Source: Tolypeutes matacus
Taxonomy: Eukaryota; Chordata; Mammalia; Cingulata; Chlamyphoridae
Length of the DNA: 64,000 nt
NCBI GenBank assembly: GCA_026826555.1
Contig: JAKSZT010053883.1
Coordinates: 26,655,119-26,719,118, forward strand
Direction: 5' to 3'
Under the pieces are notes generated by a model. It searched no databases. It saw only the letters and a program-made list of their open reading frames with translations, and had not been told where the DNA came from. A program made the position numbers and the translations under genes. Below, one piece after another: positions 59,390 through 64,000 of this stretch (positions are counted from its first letter, which is position 1; every line of letters begins with the position of its first letter).

Positions 59390-59560
59390 TTAGGTAATAT
59401 TATTTTGATTCATTTGGTCCTCACAACAATGCTGCAAGGTAGATACTACTATTCCTATTTTCCAGATGGGAAAACTGAGGCTAGTGAGGGGAAATGATTT
59501 ATTTGAGGTCACCTGGCTGGCAAATGGCAGGATAAGATTCAAACCCAGCTTGGCTCCCCT
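59390..59560 (-). repeat. MIR SINE
   Basis: ctcacaacaatgctgcaagg, ttttccagatgggaaaactg and tcacctggctggcaaatggc are reverse MIR text. Confidence 0.75.
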
Positions 59561-60119
59561 TCTCCCATGTCAGATAAGGTGCTTGGCGGCAGAGGAATCC
59601 AATGCTGCTGTCTCTTTTATTCAGCTGAAGAATGGGGTGGTGTCCTTGGAAAATGAATGAACAGAGGGACTTTCAAAGGGCTGCCCGGTTGGAAGGAGAC
59701 CAGACTTGTACAAGGGGCCTTGGAGAACAGAGTTCAGACCAGTGGGGACACAAGGGGATCCGTATAAGGAAAGACTTAATAATTATTGTCCAGTAGTAGA
59801 CTGGGCTGCTGCACAGATAGTGAGTTCCCCGTCACCACATGTTACCCAGGCACTTGTTTGTTGGGGATACTGTGGTGTGGAAGGCCAGGAAAAAAACTCT
59901 AAATGTTCTGCTGGTGCCAGGAAAGTACACGGCAGCTCTGGGTACTTGTCGCAGAGCAGCCACCAGTTCACTAGCTTGTCCTCTCTGGGCTCTGGGAAAT
60001 AGGGGAGTGAGACTGAGTAATCCAGCTCTGAAACAGCCCCCAGTGCTCCCAGGAGAAAGTCCTAGATCCTCACTGCTCCCATCCAGCTCCCCTGGGGTTT
60101 GAATATACACCCACCCCTT

Positions 60120-60600
60120 CTCTCCAGTCTCCCTGCCTCCAGCTTTGCTCCCCTTGACACAAATATGACCATCTCTCCTCTATTTAAAGCCCTGCTATGT
60201 TCCCCAGTGCCCTCAGGAAGGCCCACAGCATGGCATGGCCTACTCCTGTTTTCTTCTCTAGCTTCATGGCATCTCGTGCCACTCTGCCTCACATGCAACT
60301 CAGTCACAAAAACCTCACTTCTGGCTGCCTGTCCCTTGCACATGCTGTTCCCTCCTCCTAGGACACTTTGCCTGGCTCTTATTCATTCTGCAGGCCACAG
60401 CTCCAGCAGTACCTCTTCCAGGAAGCACCTCTTCTCTGAGTTCCTGTGACCATTCTCTCTTGTCCTAGCCTTTAGCATATGTGCTGTGATTGCCTGGTCA
60501 CTATAAACTCCTTGGCTGAGGCCTTGGAATGCATCTATCATTGATCATCTCCCTGCCTAGCACGTAGTAGGCACTCAATATGGATTTGTTGGGTAAGTGA
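60120..60600 (+). repeat. L2 LINE 3' region
   Basis: ttgcacatgctgttccctcc, caggaagcacctcttctctg and tagcacgtagtaggcactca match L2. Confidence 0.78.
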
Positions 60601-61044
60601 TTGAGTGAGGAAGGGAGGGAGTGGAGAGCACGTTGTGGCAGGCTTGGAGGAGAGTGGAGAAGGGGGAGAATTCCTGGCCCAACCCTCCCCTACTCTTTCT
60701 GTCTCCAGGACATGCCCAAGGTCAACACTTGTCTGGACTGGGCTGGGAGAGGGAGTACCTGGCCTGGGCTGGCGGAACAAACACGACCTCCCCACCTGAC
60801 TGCCCCACTCAGTTCAGTCCTGGGCATTTGACTCCAGCTCAGGGACCGTTTCTGGTTCTTTGAAAACTCCAGTGCTGGGCAGAGAGTGGGGGTGGGCTGG
60901 GGAGGCACAAAGCCTGGATTCACCCAGCTCTGCCATGGCCTTGCTGTGTGACCTTGAGGAAGTCATCTCCCTACTCTGGCCTGTTTCCTCAGCTGTGGAA
61001 AGGGCAGAATCATCCCTCCAGCTCACAGAGGGGTATGGGGACTG

Positions 61045-61680
61045 GAGGAGCATGGGTTTGGGTGTCACACAGTTGTGGGTTCAAATTTGAGCTCTACCAC
61101 TGTGATGGTTAGGCTAATGTGTCAACTTGGCCAGGTAATTGTGCCCAGTTGTTTGGTCAAGCAAGCACTGGGCTAATTGCAATACAAGGACAATAATGGG
61201 CTTTAGTCATTAGTGAACTTACTGCACAGATGGCTGATTACATCTGCACCAATCAGGGAGATTGCCATCAGCAGTGAGTGACGCTTTATCCAATCAGTTA
61301 ATGCCTTAAAAGGGGAAGTGATTTCAGCATTCAGAGAGAGTTTCCTAGCTCATCTTTGAGCAGCCAACGTCCCAGAAACTCATCAAGGACCTTCATTGGA
61401 CTTTCATCAGAGCCCCTGATTTGCAGCCTGCCTGCAGAACCTGGACTTGTGCATCCTCAGGGACACGTGAGAGACTCTTATAAAATCTCTTACTATTTAC
61501 AGATATCTCCTGTTGATTCTGTTTCCCTAGAGAACCCTGACTAGTACAACCACTTAGTAGGAAAATCACCTTAACTATCTGGACTTCGTATTCTCATCCC
61601 TAAAATAGTGATAAAAATGGTACCTCCTTTTAGGTGGATTGTAAGGATTAAATGAGATGACAACTAATGAAAGTTATTAT
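61045..61680 (+). repeat. MIR SINE split by an LTR-like element
   Basis: The left part (gcatgggtttgggtgtcaca, gctctaccac) and the right part (acttagtaggaaaatcacct, gattgtaaggattaaatgag) form one MIR when 61101-61548 and one target copy are skipped. Confidence 0.75.
61101..61548 (+). mobile_element. Solo LTR-like element
   Basis: A 448-bp unit starts tgtgatggtt and ends gactagtaca, the TG...CA ends expected of an LTR. A 5-bp duplication, accac, flanks it (61096-61100 and 61549-61553). There is no poly-A tail and no internal viral gene. It is best read as a solo LTR of an endogenous retrovirus; a DNA transposon without visible inverted repeats is less likely. Family unknown. Confidence 0.6.
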
Positions 61681-62631
61681 GTTCCTGATATCTTACACAA
61701 GTCCTGGTGCAAACTGGATTCAACAAATGGTAAGGTATGCAGGGGCTTGGAGAGAAAGGGTGCATTTGAAAATGTGGGTTCCGATTCTAGAATTCTGGAG
61801 TTGGGAAAGTGCCTTAGGAACCACATGGACCATATTTCCCATTATATTGGTGAGGAGACAGAGACCCCACACACACACCCACACTATTTAGCTAATAAAT
61901 TCCTGGGCAGAGCATGAGCTGGGGCCGAGAAGTTGGGTATTTGCTTTGGAAACTGGAAAACTTTCAACTCCAGTCCCCTCGCCTGCCTGTCCCTGCCCCT
62001 TCCCAAGACCCATCAGCCTGAGGGAAAGCTGGCCAAAGTACAAAGGTGAGGGGCACTGCTGCCTCTCACCCCATGAGTCCAGAGGCCCTCTCTGCCTCCG
62101 AGTCAGAACCACACAAGCCCTCCACCCCTACCCACCCTTGGTCTCAGGTTGGCAGTGGGGATTGGAGGACCCCTGGGGTCCAAGGAAGTGGCAGTGGGAA
62201 GGGGCAGGCATCTACTTACTGCACCGGTGGGCAGTGCTGGAGAAGTTGCAGGGGGCCAGTGAACCCATCAGGGCCGTGTTGGGGCTCCAGGTCAGAAGGG
62301 GCAGAGGTGGCAAGTGCTCAAGGCCTTCCCAGGATATTCCATTCCTGCAAGGCCAAGGGCAGGGCAAGTTATACCTGCAGCCAGGGTTGCAGCCAACTGC
62401 TGCAGCTGCCTCCTTCCTTAGGATGGGGGTCAGGAAAAGCAGGTTTCTAAGGGGTCCTGAGATCAAACATCCCTCATTGTAGTAAACAGATGCTGTAGAA
62501 GACTACTTAACAACACAGAAAAGTGCTTATACCTGATGAAGTGACATGCACACACAAAAGGTTATGGAACAATAGGTAGAATGTGTTTTGAGTTTTGTAA
62601 AATAAATTTTACACACATGAAAAAGACTGTA

Positions 62632-62720
62632 GGGGGGCCAGATGTGGCTCAAATGGTTGGGCGTCTCTTTCCCATATGGAGGGACCTGGGTTTGATCCCC
62701 AGGACCTCCCGGTAAAAAAA
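62632..62720 (+). mobile_element. tRNA-head SINE, short form
   Basis: agatgtggctcaaatggttg and gggtttgatccccaggacct, then poly-A. Target duplication aaagactgta at 62622-62631 and 62722-62731. Confidence 0.88.
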
Positions 62721-62731
62721 AAAAGACTGTA

Positions 62732-63180
62732 AACCTGATCACCAAAGCTCTAGCAGTGGTAATCTCTGGACAGTGGGCTGATAGATGAATGTTATTTTGT
62801 GTGTCTTTATTATATTTTCCAAATTTTCTACAATGAGCAAGTTATAAGCAAAAATTTTAACTTAGAAAAGCAACACGTTTTAAATGAGAAAACCCTTGAG
62901 CAACAATTCCATTTGTAGGCACTTACTCCAGGAAACACACAGAAGGATGAAGAATAGTAGGTGAAAGATGATCATATTTTTGTAAAAGAAAATTATATTT
63001 TTGTCTATGCATGAGGAAATATGCCTGGAAGGGTCTGCACCATTGTTAACAGCTATTGACTTCCGGCAGTGGGATGAGGGAAATTTCTACTTTATAGTTA
63101 CATTTATTTGGATTTTTTATTTTTTACAATGAACATCAGTTATTTTATAATTTTTTTTAAAAAAAGCAAGTAAGTAAACA
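62732..63180 (+). repeat. LINE-like 3' fragments
   Basis: tggtaatctctggacagtgg, ccaaattttctacaatgagc and, further on, ttttacaatgaacatcagtt resemble common LINE 3' ends. The same type occurs at 19720-20385. Confidence 0.5.
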
Positions 63181-64000
63181 ACTTTTCTAGTCTTTGACAC
63201 TCTCCCTGGTTCTCCCTGCCCAGAGTCTGGCTGGGGGTGATCAGTGGGGCTTGCCTGAGCATCTTTAGAAAAGGGCTATCTCTGATCTCTAAGCTCCCCC
63301 CCAACTTGGAGATGGGGTGGTTTCAGGATTCCAGCTTTGACATTGGCCTGCATAGCCAGCATGCATTTTCGAGCTCACTCTGCGTCCAGCATGACATGAT
63401 CCCTCCTGTAAAATGCTCATGATTTAGTAGCAGTGGGAGACCCAAAGTGCTTCAGGGGTACAGAGCCATGACGTCTGCTGGGCCATGAAGGATGGGTAAG
63501 ATTTCAACAGGAAGAGAAAGGAAAGCAAGGGCCTTCGAGGCAGGGGCAAGAGTGTTCAAAGGCAGATGTGTTAAGGACACAAACTGCGGTTAACATTATC
63601 CGCTCTGGAGTTCTCTTACTCTGAGTGCTCTGAGGCTAACATTACATGCACAGTCTTTTTCTCCTCGAGCAGAAGTCCCTGAAAACAAGAAAAGCTGTGG
63701 TGTCGTCTCCATTAGCCAGTGCCAGGCATGTTGGAGAGGAGGGGGGAGGGCCTGGAGGCTGGGCTGAAAGGAGAAGTGGGATTGGCTTGGTAAACAGGAG
63801 CGCCGTCAGTTTCTAGCCTGGTTTGGGTCCACACAGTAACAGCTGCTGTGATGCTGCCTTTACGGAGCCATACGTAACCTGTCCCCATGACTTCCCCCCA
63901 CCTGCCTTGCATAGTGCCTGAAATCCCATCATTAGCCACTCTTGGGGGCATGGTTCTTATCATAAATGTGCATAGGTTGGGGAGGGGGTGACATCTCAAA
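63181..64000. other. Intergenic, nothing recognised
   Basis: No exon, RNA gene or clear repeat could be supported up to the window edge. Confidence 0.45.

Noticed and set aside
61946..62482. 178-codon plus-strand open frame
   Set aside because: GC-rich sequence gives long chance frames. There is no recognisable domain, the start context is poor, and overlapping frames are equally open.
43867..64000. Exons of TRIM62, the gene I expect beside AZIN2 in human
   Set aside because: No RING, B-box or SPRY sequence was found on either strand. It probably lies beyond the right edge.
1..64000. CRISPR arrays, operons, riboswitches or other prokaryotic systems
   Set aside because: The introns, SINEs, L1 and mammalian repeats show a mammalian nuclear genome, and no regularly spaced direct-repeat array exists here.

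Overview
This is a gene-poor vertebrate nuclear window. It carries one spliced protein-coding gene in nine coding exons, and most of the rest is transposon-derived. The abundant young SINEs have a tRNA-like head (A-box and B-box promoter motifs), the internal text gccatatgggaggccctggg, and a poly-A or AATAAA tail. They match the DAS-type SINEs of Xenarthra (armadillos, sloths, anteaters), and L2, MIR, MER5A and MLT1 fossils are typical of placental mammals. I therefore read the source as a xenarthran mammal; the species cannot be fixed from the sequence.

The gene is AZIN2 (antizyme inhibitor 2, formerly ADC/ODCp) on the + strand. Its coding exons run from the ATG at 8197 to the TGA at 43527, and all eight introns have GT-AG ends. 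They join into an uninterrupted 460-residue frame, the same length as I know for human AZIN2. A CpG island with CCAAT, GC and TATA boxes lies at about 6600-7480. A splice acceptor at 8103 opens the exon that carries the start codon, and a CAG/CGG tract lies in its leader. The 3' UTR ends soon after an AATAAA at 43841.

Layout: 1-2988 is the 5' end of a minus-strand L1, broken by a SINE. 2989-6600 is repeat-rich upstream DNA. 6600-8301 is the promoter, leader and first coding exon. 8302-40090 holds the next seven coding exons and large repeat-filled introns, including a 17.9-kb intron 7 with nested LINE, LTR-like and SINE insertions and a 400-N assembly gap. 40091-43866 holds the last two coding exons and the 3' UTR. 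43866-64000 is intergenic and contains a promoter-like CpG patch at about 51.7-52.2 kb and an unexplained exon-like patch at about 58.4-58.9 kb. No exon of a second known gene was recognised.

Functionally the window concerns polyamine control. AZIN2 is a decarboxylase-like protein that binds antizymes and so spares ornithine decarboxylase. The sequence shows loss of several residues needed for catalysis while the fold and the antizyme-binding region remain. I found no new multi-gene system. The best leads are the leader uORF, the orphan promoter, the exon-like patch at 58.7 kb and the suspicious assembly gap.
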